Shown here piece after piece: positions 8,138 through 16,356 of a stretch of DNA of 29,375 nucleotides. Position 1 is the stretch's first letter; each line of letters starts with the position of its first letter. This DNA comes from Alphaproteobacteria bacterium (GTDB lineage Bacteria; Pseudomonadota; Alphaproteobacteria; UBA8366), in the NCBI GenBank assembly GCA_029861675.1, contig JAOTYV010000017.1, positions 1 to 29,375 on the forward strand, in the 5' to 3' direction. A model generated the notes under the pieces. It was not told the DNA's origin and did not search any database. It saw nothing but the letters and a program-made list of their open reading frames with translations. The position numbers and the translations under genes were made by a program.

Positions 8138-9010
8138 CTACCCCGCCGCCTGCAACGGCGGATGCGGTGGCTGCCAGGCGACCGACCATGGTGCAATCGG
8201 CTGTCCCCGGCGCTGGCGGTCGGCTTCCGGCATGATGTCGTCGGATGGCCAGATTCCTGTCTCGATGGCGTCCGCATAGTCCGGGGGAAGGCCGGCGCTT
8301 CGGATGCCCGCGGCGGCGGCGGCATGGTCGTAGGATAAGGCACGGTGTTCCAGGACCAGCCCCTTGAATGTCGGCTTGATCAAGCCGCACCAGACCCGCG
8401 GCGTGCCGTCATTCGCCGGCAGCCCGATGACACCCGGATTATGCCAAATCCCGCCCGCAATCTCCCGCGTGAAGGGCAGGCCGGAGTGGCCGCCGACTAT
8501 CAGGTCGGCGCGCGCATCGGCGCATTGGTGGTCCAGTTCACGGCCGTCGGATGTGGGAAACAGAAACTGATTGATCCGGTGGACGCCGCCGTGAATGGCG
8601 ACGCAGCGTTTGCCGCCGGCGACGAATTCGATACGGCGTGGCAGGGTCCGCATCCAAGCCTTCGCGTCATCGTCCACGGCGGCGGCGGCGAAACGGAACC
8701 ATTCCGCGGATAACGCGTCGCAGCTGCTGCCCTTGGTGAATCCGCAGCCGCAATCCGCCGCGAAACTGCCGAGCGATTCCTCGACATTTCCCATCACAAC
8801 CGGGACCGTGGCGTCGCGAATTCGATCGACGATGTATTGCGGATCGGCGGCATAGGCGGCGAGGTCGCCGGTGCACAGCATGTTGCCGGGCTGAATGCCC
8901 AAGGCCTCGGCTTCCGCGAAGAGCGCGTCGAGCGCCTGGCGGTTGCCGTAGGGGCCGCCGAAGACCAGCATGGGTCCGTCGACGACACCCAATTCGAGAC
9001 GATCGGTCAT
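8138..9010 (-). CDS. Atypical metallophosphoesterase-family protein
   Basis: A 290-residue protein resembling the calcineurin-like/YfcE phosphodiesterase fold. It has GNMLCTGDLAAYAADP (42-57, metal motif II, GD), VVMGNVEESL (71-80, motif III, usually GNHD or GNxE), AIHGGVH (138-144) and IVGGHSGLPF (171-180, the GH motif). The first motif, normally DxH in a SDIHGN context, is here FGGPYGN (17-23), so both expected metal ligands are missing. A cysteine-containing insert, DCGCGFTKGSSCD (86-98), follows motif III. Activity on phosphodiesters is therefore doubtful, or uses a different metal arrangement. The gene starts 17 bases after the radical SAM gene ends, so the two form an operon. ATG at 9010 is the start. 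Confidence 0.78.
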   Translation of the reverse strand: MTDRLELGVVDGPMLVFGGPYGNRQALDALFAEAEALGIQPGNMLCTGDLAAYAADPQYIVDRIRDATVPVVMGNVEESLGSFAADCGCGFTKGSSCDALSAEWFRFAAAAVDDDAKAWMRTLPRRIEFVAGGKRCVAIHGGVHRINQFLFPTSDGRELDHQCADARADLIVGGHSGLPFTREIAGGIWHNPGVIGLPANDGTPRVWCGLIKPTFKGLVLEHRALSYDHAAAAAGIRSAGLPPDYADAIETGIWPSDDIMPEADRQRRGQPIAPWSVAWQPPHPPLQAAG

Positions 9011-9027
9011 TGTATCGGTGGCGCGGT

Positions 9028-9993
9028 TCAGGCGGCGCTGCGGCTGCAGGCACCGCCACCAAGTGCGCAGAAACGCGCGCAATGAGGATGGTTCAGCTTT
9101 ACTGCGCCGGCGGCCTCGGCCAGCGTGCCGCCCATATCGAAACCTTCGTCGTACGGCAGCAGGGTGCACGGGGCGACGACCGGCTTTTCCGCACCCTTGC
9201 GTTTGATCACCATACGCGACGAGGCGCACATCATGGCGTCCGGCGAAACGCCGAGCATATCCCAACACCGCTCGGTAATTTCCGGAACGTCCAGAGATTC
9301 GTCCATCTCAGGCAACAGCATCATCGATACCGGGTCGGTGGCGTCGATTGCGACATTTTCCGTGGCGAACAATGCGGCGAATCCGGCGCGCATGGTTTCT
9401 TCCGGCTCGTTCCAGCAGGTCCTGCCGGCGGCGTGCATGTGGAAACCGTTTTGCGTCAGCCACTGGAGCCCGTCAATCGTGGGTTGCCAGGAATGCGCGC
9501 CACGGACCATCTCGTGTAATGCCGGGTCGTAATGGTCCAGTGATATGCGCAGCAGCAGTTGCGCGCCGTATTGTTTCTTCAGCGCCAGCAAGTCGTCGGC
9601 GCATTTCATCATCGGACGCATCGCATTGGTCAGGACCAGAACCGAGAAGCCCCGTTCCAGCGACGCGCCGATCATGGCGCAGATATCCGGATTCATGAAC
9701 GGTTCGCCGCCGGTAAAGCCGATCTCGGTGGTCGGCAAATTCCGCGCGGCGATTTCATCCAGAAATTCCGTGACTTCGTCGAGCGATAGGTAGACGAGCC
9801 GGTCGTTCGTCGGACTGGATTCGATATAGCAGTTGGCGCACGACAGATTGCAGAGCGTGCCGGTGTTGAACCAGAGTGTCACGAGATCCTTCAGCGCCAC
9901 CGAGGCCCTGCGTTCGCCGTCTGCCGTGAAATCCGGATTTTGGAATTTTGCCGGCTGTATAGTTTGGCCCGGGCCGGTCTTGAGAACGGTCAT
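9028..9993 (-). CDS. Radical SAM protein with C-terminal cysteine cluster
   Basis: A 321-residue radical S-adenosylmethionine enzyme of unknown substrate. The cluster motif CNLSCANC (Cys48, Cys52, Cys55) is followed by the SAM-binding GFTGGEPFM (92-100) and strand motifs such as VLVLTNAM (118-125). The C-terminus carries Cys256, Cys276, Cys305, Cys309 and Cys316 (APCTLLPY and HCARFCALGGGACS), resembling a shortened SPASM/twitch auxiliary-cluster domain. SPASM proteins often modify peptides or sugars, but no precursor peptide is evident nearby. The start ATG at 9993 has AAGGAAA about 5 bases upstream. It sits just upstream of the atypical metallophosphoesterase and divergently from the MocR-type regulator, separated by 261 bases. 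Confidence 0.85.
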   Translation of the reverse strand: MTVLKTGPGQTIQPAKFQNPDFTADGERRASVALKDLVTLWFNTGTLCNLSCANCYIESSPTNDRLVYLSLDEVTEFLDEIAARNLPTTEIGFTGGEPFMNPDICAMIGASLERGFSVLVLTNAMRPMMKCADDLLALKKQYGAQLLLRISLDHYDPALHEMVRGAHSWQPTIDGLQWLTQNGFHMHAAGRTCWNEPEETMRAGFAALFATENVAIDATDPVSMMLLPEMDESLDVPEITERCWDMLGVSPDAMMCASSRMVIKRKGAEKPVVAPCTLLPYDEGFDMGGTLAEAAGAVKLNHPHCARFCALGGGACSRSAA

Positions 9994-10194
9994 ACATGTT
10001 TCCTTGGCGGCGTGTCGACGCGTTGGCGTCAATTTAAGGTGCCTTCCGGCGAAGACAACCGAAAATCGCCGTTCAGATCGACGTCATCGATAGAATGTTC
10101 GTGAGATTTGTAACGGGGATGTAAAGAAATTGGCCGGGATTGGCGGTAACCGGCGCTTTATATCCGGAATTTCGACGGTCGACCGGCAAATAGC

Positions 10195-10240
10195 TTGGTT
10201 CTATGGTATTGCGAATTTCCAACATAACGATCAGACCAAT
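10195..10240. promoter_or_regulatory. Candidate operator of the MocR-type regulator
   Basis: TTGGTTC at 10195-10201 is followed by TATGGTATTG, and an inverted GACCAAT lies at 10234-10240, just before the regulator start. The same TTGGTTC core forms a perfect palindrome upstream of the next gene at 11790-11803. Shared motifs before a regulator and its neighbour suggest autoregulation. The rest of the 9994-10254 gap holds AT-richer sequence but no gene I can support. Confidence 0.4.
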
Positions 10241-10254
10241 TTACAGGCAAATGG

Positions 10255-11739
10255 ATGGTAAAACGCTACCGCGCCGCGCCGCTCGACATCCTTCCGATTG
10301 ACCGGAGCGCCGGCGAACCGCTGAACCGGCAGCTCTATTTCGCCATTCGCGAGGCCATTCTGGATGGCCGGCTGAAGCCCGGAATGCGCTTGCCGGCGAG
10401 TCGCGCGCTCGCGCGCGACCTGAATTTGTCGCGCAATACGGTTGTGGTTGCCTTCGATCAATTGCTGGCCGAGGGGTATGTGGAAGGACGGACCGGCGCC
10501 GGAACATTTGTTTCCGCGACCCTGCCCGAAGAGCTGCTGACCATCCGCGCGGAGCGAATGGGCCATCGCGGCGGGGCGCGCACCGGCGGGCCGCGGCTGT
10601 CGAAGCGGGGCGCGTCGCTGTCGCAAATGCGCCCGGCATTGCCGTCCCGCGGCGAGGCCTTTTCGTCCGGATTGCCGGAACTCGATCTGTTTCCCTTCGA
10701 CGAATGGGCGCGTCTGATGTCGCGGCATTGGCGTCGGCCGCGCCGCGAATTCCTGGTCGGCGGCGACCCGGCCGGATTTCGTCCCTTGCGGGAAGCGCTC
10801 GCGGCGTATCTGGCGGTCGCGCGCGCGTTCGACTGCGACCCGGATCAGGTCGTCATCGTTTCCGGCGCGCAGCAGGCGCTCGATCTGGCGGCGCGCGTGC
10901 TGATCGATCCCGGCGATCAGGTCTGGGTCGAGGATCCGGGCTATCCCGGCGTGCGCGGGTCGCTGATGGCGGCCGGGGCGCGGCTTGTGCCGGTCCCGCT
11001 GGACGAACAGGGGCTCGACGTCGCCGAAGGCATCCGGGTCGCACCGGACGCCCGGCTCGCCTTCGTTACGCCGTCGCATCAATATCCGCTCGGCGTGACG
11101 ATGAGCCTGACCCGGCGGCTCGAGTTGCTGCAATGGGCGCGCGGCGCCGATGCGGTGGTTCTCGAGGATGATTACTACAGCGAATATCGCTACGCCGGCC
11201 GGCCGCTGGCGGCGCTGCAGGGCCTGGATGACGACGGCCGGGTGATCTATGTCGGCACCATGAGCAAGGTCATGTTCCCCGGGTTGCGGCTCGGCTATAT
11301 GGTCATTCCGTCAGATCTGGTCGACGCCTTCCTCGGCGTGCGACGGCTGATCGACAGCCACCCGTCGAGCGCCGCCCAGGCCGCGTTGGCGGAATTTATC
11401 GATCAGGGGTATCTGGCGGCTCATGTCCGGCGCATGCGCGCGCTCTATGCCGAACGGCAGTCGGGCCTGCTGAGCGCGGCGCGTGCCCGGCTCGACGGTG
11501 CGATGGCGATCGCGCCCGACGAATCCGGCATGCATTTGATCGGATTCCTGAAAGGGGGGCGCCGCGACGGTCCCTTGTCGCGCGCGGCCGCCGCCGAAGG
11601 CATCGATCTTTCGCCCCTGTCGCAATTCTATTTGTCGGCGCCGCCGCGCCACGGCGTCTTGTTGGGATATGCGGGGGTGGGCGAACGAAAAATTCGCGCC
11701 GGCATTGATGTCCTGGCGCGATTGCTGGATGTGCCCTAG
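10255..11739 (+). CDS. MocR/GntR-type regulator with aminotransferase domain
   Basis: A 494-residue fusion of a GntR winged helix (about 22-86; QLYFAIREAILDGRLKPG, then LSRNTVVVAFDQLL and GYVEGRTGAGTFV) with a fold-type I aminotransferase-like domain. The second domain shows VSGAQQALDLAARVL, EDPGYPG (226-232), EDDYYSEYRY (304-313) and GTMSKVMFPGLRLGY with the PLP Lys338. Known relatives (PdxR, GabR, TauR) control vitamin B6, GABA or taurine genes and sense PLP adducts. The ligand here is unknown. The ATG at 10255 has only a weak AGG upstream. The molybdopterin oxidoreductase lies 125 bases downstream in the same direction behind palindromic sequences, making it a likely target. Confidence 0.9.
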   Translation: MVKRYRAAPLDILPIDRSAGEPLNRQLYFAIREAILDGRLKPGMRLPASRALARDLNLSRNTVVVAFDQLLAEGYVEGRTGAGTFVSATLPEELLTIRAERMGHRGGARTGGPRLSKRGASLSQMRPALPSRGEAFSSGLPELDLFPFDEWARLMSRHWRRPRREFLVGGDPAGFRPLREALAAYLAVARAFDCDPDQVVIVSGAQQALDLAARVLIDPGDQVWVEDPGYPGVRGSLMAAGARLVPVPLDEQGLDVAEGIRVAPDARLAFVTPSHQYPLGVTMSLTRRLELLQWARGADAVVLEDDYYSEYRYAGRPLAALQGLDDDGRVIYVGTMSKVMFPGLRLGYMVIPSDLVDAFLGVRRLIDSHPSSAAQAALAEFIDQGYLAAHVRRMRALYAERQSGLLSAARARLDGAMAIAPDESGMHLIGFLKGGRRDGPLSRAAAAEGIDLSPLSQFYLSAPPRHGVLLGYAGVGERKIRAGIDVLARLLDVP

Positions 11740-11789
11740 CAGGCGCGCCGGACGCGTAGTGGTCTGGCCATTTCGTGCGGATTGGCCCT

Positions 11790-11820
11790 TTGGTTCGAAC
11801 CAATACGCGATAGTATCGCG
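11790..11820. promoter_or_regulatory. Two adjoining palindromes upstream of molybdoenzyme
   Basis: TTGGTTCGAACCAA (11790-11803) is a perfect 14-bp palindrome. Three bases further, CGCGATA-G-TATCGCG (11806-11820) is a perfect 7+1+7 palindrome. Both lie 45-75 bases upstream of the oxidoreductase start. The first shares TTGGTTC with the region before the MocR-type gene, so it is a good candidate operator. The second may bind another factor or form an mRNA hairpin. Confidence 0.55.
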
Positions 11821-11864
11821 GTGTAAGAATGCGATGGAGTCGAACCGCTAGAGGATAAAAACCG

Positions 11865-13907
11865 ATGACCCTGCAACGCGCCAGCGTTTGTCCGATGGAT
11901 TGCCCGGATACCTGCAGCCTCACCGTCGATGTGGCGAACGGAGAGGTGATGAAGGTGCGCGGCTCGCACGCCAATCCGATTACCGAAGGCGTGCTGTGCA
12001 ACAAGGTTGCGCGTTATTATCCTGAATTCGTGCATGGGCCGGCCCGGCTGCGGACGCCGATGCGGCGCACGGGCGCGCGCGGCGGCGATGGCTTCGAGCC
12101 GATCGGCTGGGATACCGCGCTCGATCTGATCCACGAGAATTTCGCCCGCATTATTGCGGAACATGGCCCGCAGGCGGTGATGCCGCTGAATTATGCGGGG
12201 CCGCACGGCATGCTATCGGGCGATTCCATGTCGCTGCGCTTCTTCCACCGGCTCGGCGCGACCCTGCTCAGCCGGCGGCCGCTCTGCGGCGGTATCAAAT
12301 CGACCGCCTATGAGGCGACCTTCGGCCCGACGCCCGGCATGCCGCTGCAGCAGGTGGTCGACGCCCGCTTGGTCATCGTCTGGGGCAACAACGTCACCGT
12401 CTCCAATCTGCATTTGATGCCGCTGCTCAACCGGGCGCGGCGCAACGGCGCGAGGATCGTCGTGGTCGACCCGAAACGGATCAAGGCGGCGGAACAGGCG
12501 GACCTGCACATGGCGCTGCGGCCCGGCACCGACGTGGTGCTGGCCTGGGCCGTGGCCTGCGAGCTGGAGCGGATCGGCGCGTTCGATCGGCACTTCATCG
12601 CCGAGCACGTACATGGTTTCGACGGCTTCATGGAGCAGGCGCGGCAATACCCGCCCGAAGTCGCCGCCGATATTTGCGGCTTGGCCGAAGCGGACATCCG
12701 TATGCTGGCCTCCTGGTATGCGGAGGCGAACCCGGCGGCGATCAGCGTCGGCAACGGGCTGGAGCGCAACCGCAACGGCGGTTCCGGCGTGCGCGCCGTC
12801 CTCGCACTGCCGGCGCTCGCCGGTAAGTTCGGTCTGCCCGGTGGCGGTTTGATCGCCGGCGCCGGCTATGCCTTTCCCAAGACGATGGACAAGCTGCAGC
12901 GGCCGGACCTGATCCCGGACGGCACGCGCACGCTGAACATTCTCGACATCGGCCGCCATATTCTGGACGACACGCTCGACCCGCCGCTCAAGGGGCTGTT
13001 CATCTATAACCACAACCCGGTGATCGTGCATCCGGAGCAGAACCGCATGAAGCAGGCGCTGGCGCGCGAAGACGTCTTCGTCGCCGGCTGCGACGTCGCC
13101 TTCACCGACAGCATGCGCTATTGCGACGTGGTGCTGCCGGCGGCGAGCCATTTCGAGCATGCCGACCTCTACCCCGCCTACGGACAGCAATTCCTGCAGC
13201 GGGCCGAGCCGGTGATCCCGCCGGTCGGCGAGGCGTTGCCGAACACCGAAATCTTCCGCCGGCTCGCCGCGCGGTTCGGCTTCGACGAGCCAATCTTCAC
13301 GGTGAGCGACGAAGACCTGATGGCTGACGCGCTGGACAGCGGCGACCCGCGGCTGCGCGGGCTTGTGCCGGCCGGATTGCCGCTCGACGGCGCGGTCAAG
13401 ATGACCGTCGAGGGCGCGGAGGATGCCGAGCCGGTGCTGTTCAAGAACGTGTTCCCGAAAACGCCGAGCGGCAAGATCGAACTCGACTCGCAGGACATGG
13501 AGGACCGGTTCGGCGCGCGCCTGCCCACCTACCGGACCCTCGAGTCCGACTATCCGCTGACTCTGATCACGCCGTCCTCGGACAAGCGCATCACGTCGAC
13601 CTTCGGCGGCGTCAAGGATTGCGACGCCACGCCGCCCTTGGAGATGCACCCGGACGACGCGGCCGCGCGCGGTCTCGCCGACGGCGCGTCGGTGAAGGTG
13701 TGGAACGACCTCGGCGAGGTACACTTGCCGCTCCGGATTACGGATGCGGTGCGCCCCGGCGTGGTCTGTTCCGCCAAGGGCGCCTGGTTCAAGACCACCG
13801 ATAACGGCCAGACCGTCTCGGCGCTCGCGCCGGCGACCAAGGCCGATATCGCCGAGGGTGCCTGCTACAACGACACCCGCGTCGAGGTGGCGGTGTACGC
13901 CAACTGA
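11865..13907 (+). CDS. Molybdopterin oxidoreductase (DMSO reductase family)
   Basis: A 680-residue catalytic subunit that would bind bis-MGD and one [4Fe-4S] cluster. The N-terminal cluster motif is Cys9-x3-Cys13-x3-Cys17 (VCPMDCPDTC) with the fourth ligand Cys45 (GVLCNK). Later features are VIVWGNNVTVSNLH, VVVDPKR and NGLERNRNGGSGVRA in the cofactor-binding domains, and a C-terminal molydopterin dinucleotide-binding domain from about 555 (LTLITPSSDKRITSTF through LPLRITDAVRPGVV). Cys141 in RRPLCGG is a possible metal-site residue, but I cannot assign it. No twin-arginine leader is visible, so a cytoplasmic site is likely. AGAGGAT at 11850-11856 precedes the ATG. No electron-transfer or membrane subunit adjoins it. 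Substrate unknown. Confidence 0.9.
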   Translation: MTLQRASVCPMDCPDTCSLTVDVANGEVMKVRGSHANPITEGVLCNKVARYYPEFVHGPARLRTPMRRTGARGGDGFEPIGWDTALDLIHENFARIIAEHGPQAVMPLNYAGPHGMLSGDSMSLRFFHRLGATLLSRRPLCGGIKSTAYEATFGPTPGMPLQQVVDARLVIVWGNNVTVSNLHLMPLLNRARRNGARIVVVDPKRIKAAEQADLHMALRPGTDVVLAWAVACELERIGAFDRHFIAEHVHGFDGFMEQARQYPPEVAADICGLAEADIRMLASWYAEANPAAISVGNGLERNRNGGSGVRAVLALPALAGKFGLPGGGLIAGAGYAFPKTMDKLQRPDLIPDGTRTLNILDIGRHILDDTLDPPLKGLFIYNHNPVIVHPEQNRMKQALAREDVFVAGCDVAFTDSMRYCDVVLPAASHFEHADLYPAYGQQFLQRAEPVIPPVGEALPNTEIFRRLAARFGFDEPIFTVSDEDLMADALDSGDPRLRGLVPAGLPLDGAVKMTVEGAEDAEPVLFKNVFPKTPSGKIELDSQDMEDRFGARLPTYRTLESDYPLTLITPSSDKRITSTFGGVKDCDATPPLEMHPDDAAARGLADGASVKVWNDLGEVHLPLRITDAVRPGVVCSAKGAWFKTTDNGQTVSALAPATKADIAEGACYNDTRVEVAVYAN

Positions 13908-13924
13908 CGGGAGCGACCGGGCGT

Positions 13925-14686
13925 CTACCCCCGCGCCTTGTCGAGGAACTGGGCTGCGCCGGCGCCGAGCAGCTTCGGCAGGTGGTTGTAGATATATTTG
14001 ACGCCGTTGCCGAGCACGGTGTCGATGTTATTCAGTGCGGCCGGCATGCCGGGCGTCTTGCCGGCGGCGGTGATCTTGCGCAGCGTGTCTTCGATCGCAC
14101 TTTTCACCGGTTCCGCGCCGGGGTTGCCGGGATGGCCCATCGATTGCGACAGATCGGACGGGCCGATGAAAAACACGTCGACGCCGTCGACCTCGAGGAT
14201 CTCGTCGACATTCTCGATCGCCGCCGCGTGTTCGAGCTGCACGCAGACCAGCGTCTCCTCGTTGCTCGCCGCGACGAATTCCTCCATCGATTGCCCCAGC
14301 CCGTAGCTGTCGGGCCGCGTGCCGGCGGCGAGCCCGCGGTTGTCGCCGGGGCCGAACTTGACGGCCGAGACGGCGCGGCGCGCGTCCTCGGCGCTGTTGA
14401 CGTGCGGCACCTGCACCCCCATCGCGCCCCGGTCCATGATCGAGGAGATGTCCGCCTTGGCGTTGCTGCGCGGCCGGGCGATCGGCGTGATGCCGCTCGC
14501 TTCCGAGGCCATGATCATCAGCTCGGCGGTCTCCAGATCGATCGTGCCGTGTTCCAGGTCGATCAGCACCCAGTCGAACCCCGCATGGGCGACCATCTCG
14601 ACCATCTGCGGCGACGGGATCATGATCGAACACCCGAAGGCCGGCTCGCCGGCCAGCAGTTTCGATTTCATGCGGTTTTGTTTCAT
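13925..14686 (-). CDS. HpcH/HpaI-family class II aldolase
   Basis: A 253-residue metal-dependent pyruvate aldolase of the HpcH/HpaI type (TIM barrel). These enzymes cleave 2-keto-4-hydroxy acids such as 2-keto-3-deoxyglucarate or 4-hydroxy-2-ketoheptanedioate. Visible active-site residues are Arg71 (IARPR), His46 (DLEHGTID), the metal ligand Glu152 (VQLEHA) and Asp178 (GPSDLS). The family start, MKSKLLAGEPAFGCSIM, follows shortly after the ATG at 14686; Met6 is an alternative start. It converges on the molybdoenzyme, leaving 17 bases between the two stops. A functional link with the enolase-superfamily gene at 18358 in sugar-acid breakdown is possible but only inferred. Confidence 0.9.
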   Translation of the reverse strand: MKQNRMKSKLLAGEPAFGCSIMIPSPQMVEMVAHAGFDWVLIDLEHGTIDLETAELMIMASEASGITPIARPRSNAKADISSIMDRGAMGVQVPHVNSAEDARRAVSAVKFGPGDNRGLAAGTRPDSYGLGQSMEEFVAASNEETLVCVQLEHAAAIENVDEILEVDGVDVFFIGPSDLSQSMGHPGNPGAEPVKSAIEDTLRKITAAGKTPGMPAALNNIDTVLGNGVKYIYNHLPKLLGAGAAQFLDKARG

Positions 14687-14772
14687 GGCGGCGGTCCCCG
14701 GCAACACGTTGCGATTCAGGGAACCGGGATAACACGGTTTCGCCGCCGCGTCGTGCCCGCCGCATTCGGATA

Positions 14773-14799
14773 TTGTCAGCGCTCCGGCGCTCGTATTAA
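14773..14799 (+). promoter_or_regulatory. Probable promoter of tRNA-Gly
   Basis: TTGTCA (14773-14778, 5/6 to the -35 consensus) is followed after 15 bases by TATTAA (14794-14799). The tRNA begins 19 bases after the -10 box, a plausible 5' leader. The same region is upstream of the aldolase on the other strand. Confidence 0.45.
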
Positions 14800-14817
14800 G
14801 TAGCGGTGCGAGCGGGC

Positions 14818-14891
14818 GCGGGCGTAGCTCAATGGCAGAGCAGAAGCTTCCCAAGCTTACGACGAGGGTTCGATTCCCTTCGCCCGCTCCA
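14818..14891 (+). tRNA. tRNA-Gly, anticodon CCC
   Basis: A full cloverleaf of 74 bases with the CCA end encoded. The acceptor GCGGGCG pairs with CGCCCGC, the D stem is GCTC/GAGC, the anticodon loop TTCCCAA holds CCC at 14850-14852, and the T arm is GAGGG-TTCGATT-CCCTT. It closely resembles the E. coli glyU type and reads GGG codons. The outermost anticodon-stem pair is G-A rather than a Watson-Crick pair. No duplicated 3' end is seen downstream, so there is no sign of an integrated element here. Confidence 0.95.
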
Positions 14892-15020
14892 ATCCGCGTC
14901 TTTGCAGCGGGATGCCAACAAATGCCCACAAAAGACAATCGAAATACGCTTCGCGGGCGGGCGAGGCGGCGCGCGGCCGGTGTTCTGTCGCGCGATGCCG
15001 GCTTCGTATAGGTTGGCGCC

Positions 15021-16211
15021 ATGATCCGGGTTCTGCTGGCCATGGTTGCCTGCCAGGCGGCCGCGGCGTTGGCGGCGTTTACGCTGCCGGTTGTTGCGCC
15101 GGCGGCCGCGCTGTCGCTCGGGCTGGCGGCGGAACTGGTCGGGTATTACACCACGCTCTTGCTGGGCGGCGCGATGCTGGCCACCGCCGTCACCGCCGGT
15201 TTCGTGCGGCGCTACGGGGCGTTGCGGGTCAGCCAGGCGACGCTGGTCTTCGCGGCGCTGGGGCTGGGCGCCCTGCCCTTCGCACATCTGCCGTATCTGG
15301 CCTTGCCCGTCCTGTTGGGCAGCGCCGTGCTGATCGGCTTTGCCTACGGGCCGTCCAATCCCGCCAGTTCGCACCTGCTGGTGCAGGTGACGCCGGAACA
15401 TCTGCGCGGAAGGGTGTTTTCGGTCAAGCAGAGTAGCGTCCCGCTTGGCGGTGCGCTGGGCGGGTTTTCGCTGCCGTTTCTCGAAACCCGCTTCGGCTGG
15501 CAGGGCGCAGCATTATGCGCCGCCGGAGCCTGCCTGCTGCTGGCCCTTCTCCTGCAGCCCTGGCGGCGGAAGATGGACAGTGACCGTACCGCCAACGCGT
15601 CGTTGTCCAGTGCCGGTTTTGTCGCCGCGATGCAAATCGTCATGACCCAACCCGGGTTGCGGCGGCTGGCGGCAGCCTCGGGCGCGTTTGCCGCGATGCA
15701 GTTCTGCTATGTGGCGCTGTTCGTGACCTTCGCGGTGGAACGCACCGACCTGACGCTGCAGACCGCCGGCACCGCGCTGTCGGCCGGGCTGGTGGTCAGT
15801 ATCGGCGGCCGCATGTTGTGGGGCTGGGCCGCGGACCGGTTTACGCCACGTTTCGTGCTGGCAGGACTGGGGTTCGGCATGGCGGCCAGCGCCTTTGCCA
15901 CGACGGCGCTTGGCCCCGCCTGGCCCTATGCGGCGATCCTCGTGCTGGCCATCGGTTTCGGCTCGACCGGCACCGCCTGGCAGGGCGTGTACCTGGCGGA
16001 GGTCGCGCGCAGCGCGCCGGACGGCCGGATCGCCGAAGCGACCGCCGGCTGCATGAGCTTCACCTTCTTGGGCGGGCTGATCGGGCCCGGCGCGGCCAGC
16101 GCGCTGGCCGTCATCACGGGCGACAGTGCGGCGGGGTTCCTGTTCATGGGCGCGGTCACCTTCGCTTTCGGCGCCGCCTTCCTGTGGCCCGAAAATCACA
16201 TGGCGGAATAG
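15021..16211 (+). CDS. Major facilitator superfamily transporter
   Basis: A 396-residue inner-membrane protein with about twelve hydrophobic segments in two halves, of the length usual for 12-helix MFS carriers. The loop between helices 2 and 3 carries AGFVRRYGALRVSQ, a variant of the MFS motif GxLADRxGRR. A charged central loop (QPWRRKMDSDRT, about 182-193) separates the halves. ELRGR-like PEHLRGRVFSVKQSSVPLGG (about 125-144) resembles carriers annotated as CynX/NimT or sugar-phosphate-like permeases, but the substrate cannot be deduced. It starts at ATG 15021, 129 bases after the tRNA. It converges with ggt, separated by the stem-loop repeat region. Confidence 0.85.
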   Translation: MIRVLLAMVACQAAAALAAFTLPVVAPAAALSLGLAAELVGYYTTLLLGGAMLATAVTAGFVRRYGALRVSQATLVFAALGLGALPFAHLPYLALPVLLGSAVLIGFAYGPSNPASSHLLVQVTPEHLRGRVFSVKQSSVPLGGALGGFSLPFLETRFGWQGAALCAAGACLLLALLLQPWRRKMDSDRTANASLSSAGFVAAMQIVMTQPGLRRLAAASGAFAAMQFCYVALFVTFAVERTDLTLQTAGTALSAGLVVSIGGRMLWGWAADRFTPRFVLAGLGFGMAASAFATTALGPAWPYAAILVLAIGFGSTGTAWQGVYLAEVARSAPDGRIAEATAGCMSFTFLGGLIGPGAASALAVITGDSAAGFLFMGAVTFAFGAAFLWPENHMAE

Positions 16212-16319
16212 CCGTACCGGGGGGATGCTATTGAATGCCAATCATCTGAAACCTGGTTGCAGTGGGCTGCGGGGAAACTGACCGCATGACCGTCCCCACG
16301 CCAATCCGCGCGCTCTAAA

Positions 16320-16353
16320 CCATTTCTAGATCAAATCGACGCACGTGAAATGG
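16320..16353. repeat. Inverted repeat in MFS-ggt gap
   Basis: CCATTTC (16320-16326) and GAAATGG (16347-16353) are perfect inverted arms around a 20-base loop containing TCTAGA. It directly precedes the 61-bp tandem units and may be part of the same mosaic intergenic element. The rest of 16212-16319 holds nothing I recognise. Confidence 0.5.
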
Positions 16354-16356
16354 TCG

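Noticed and set aside
12213..13724. Open frame of about 500 codons on the minus strand inside the molybdopterin oxidoreductase gene
   Set aside because: Antisense shadow of a GC-rich gene; no family motifs, no ribosome site, and the plus-strand gene is unmistakable.
14818..14891. tRNA-Gly as an integration site for a genomic island
   Set aside because: No integrase and no repeat of the tRNA 3' end found downstream in the window.
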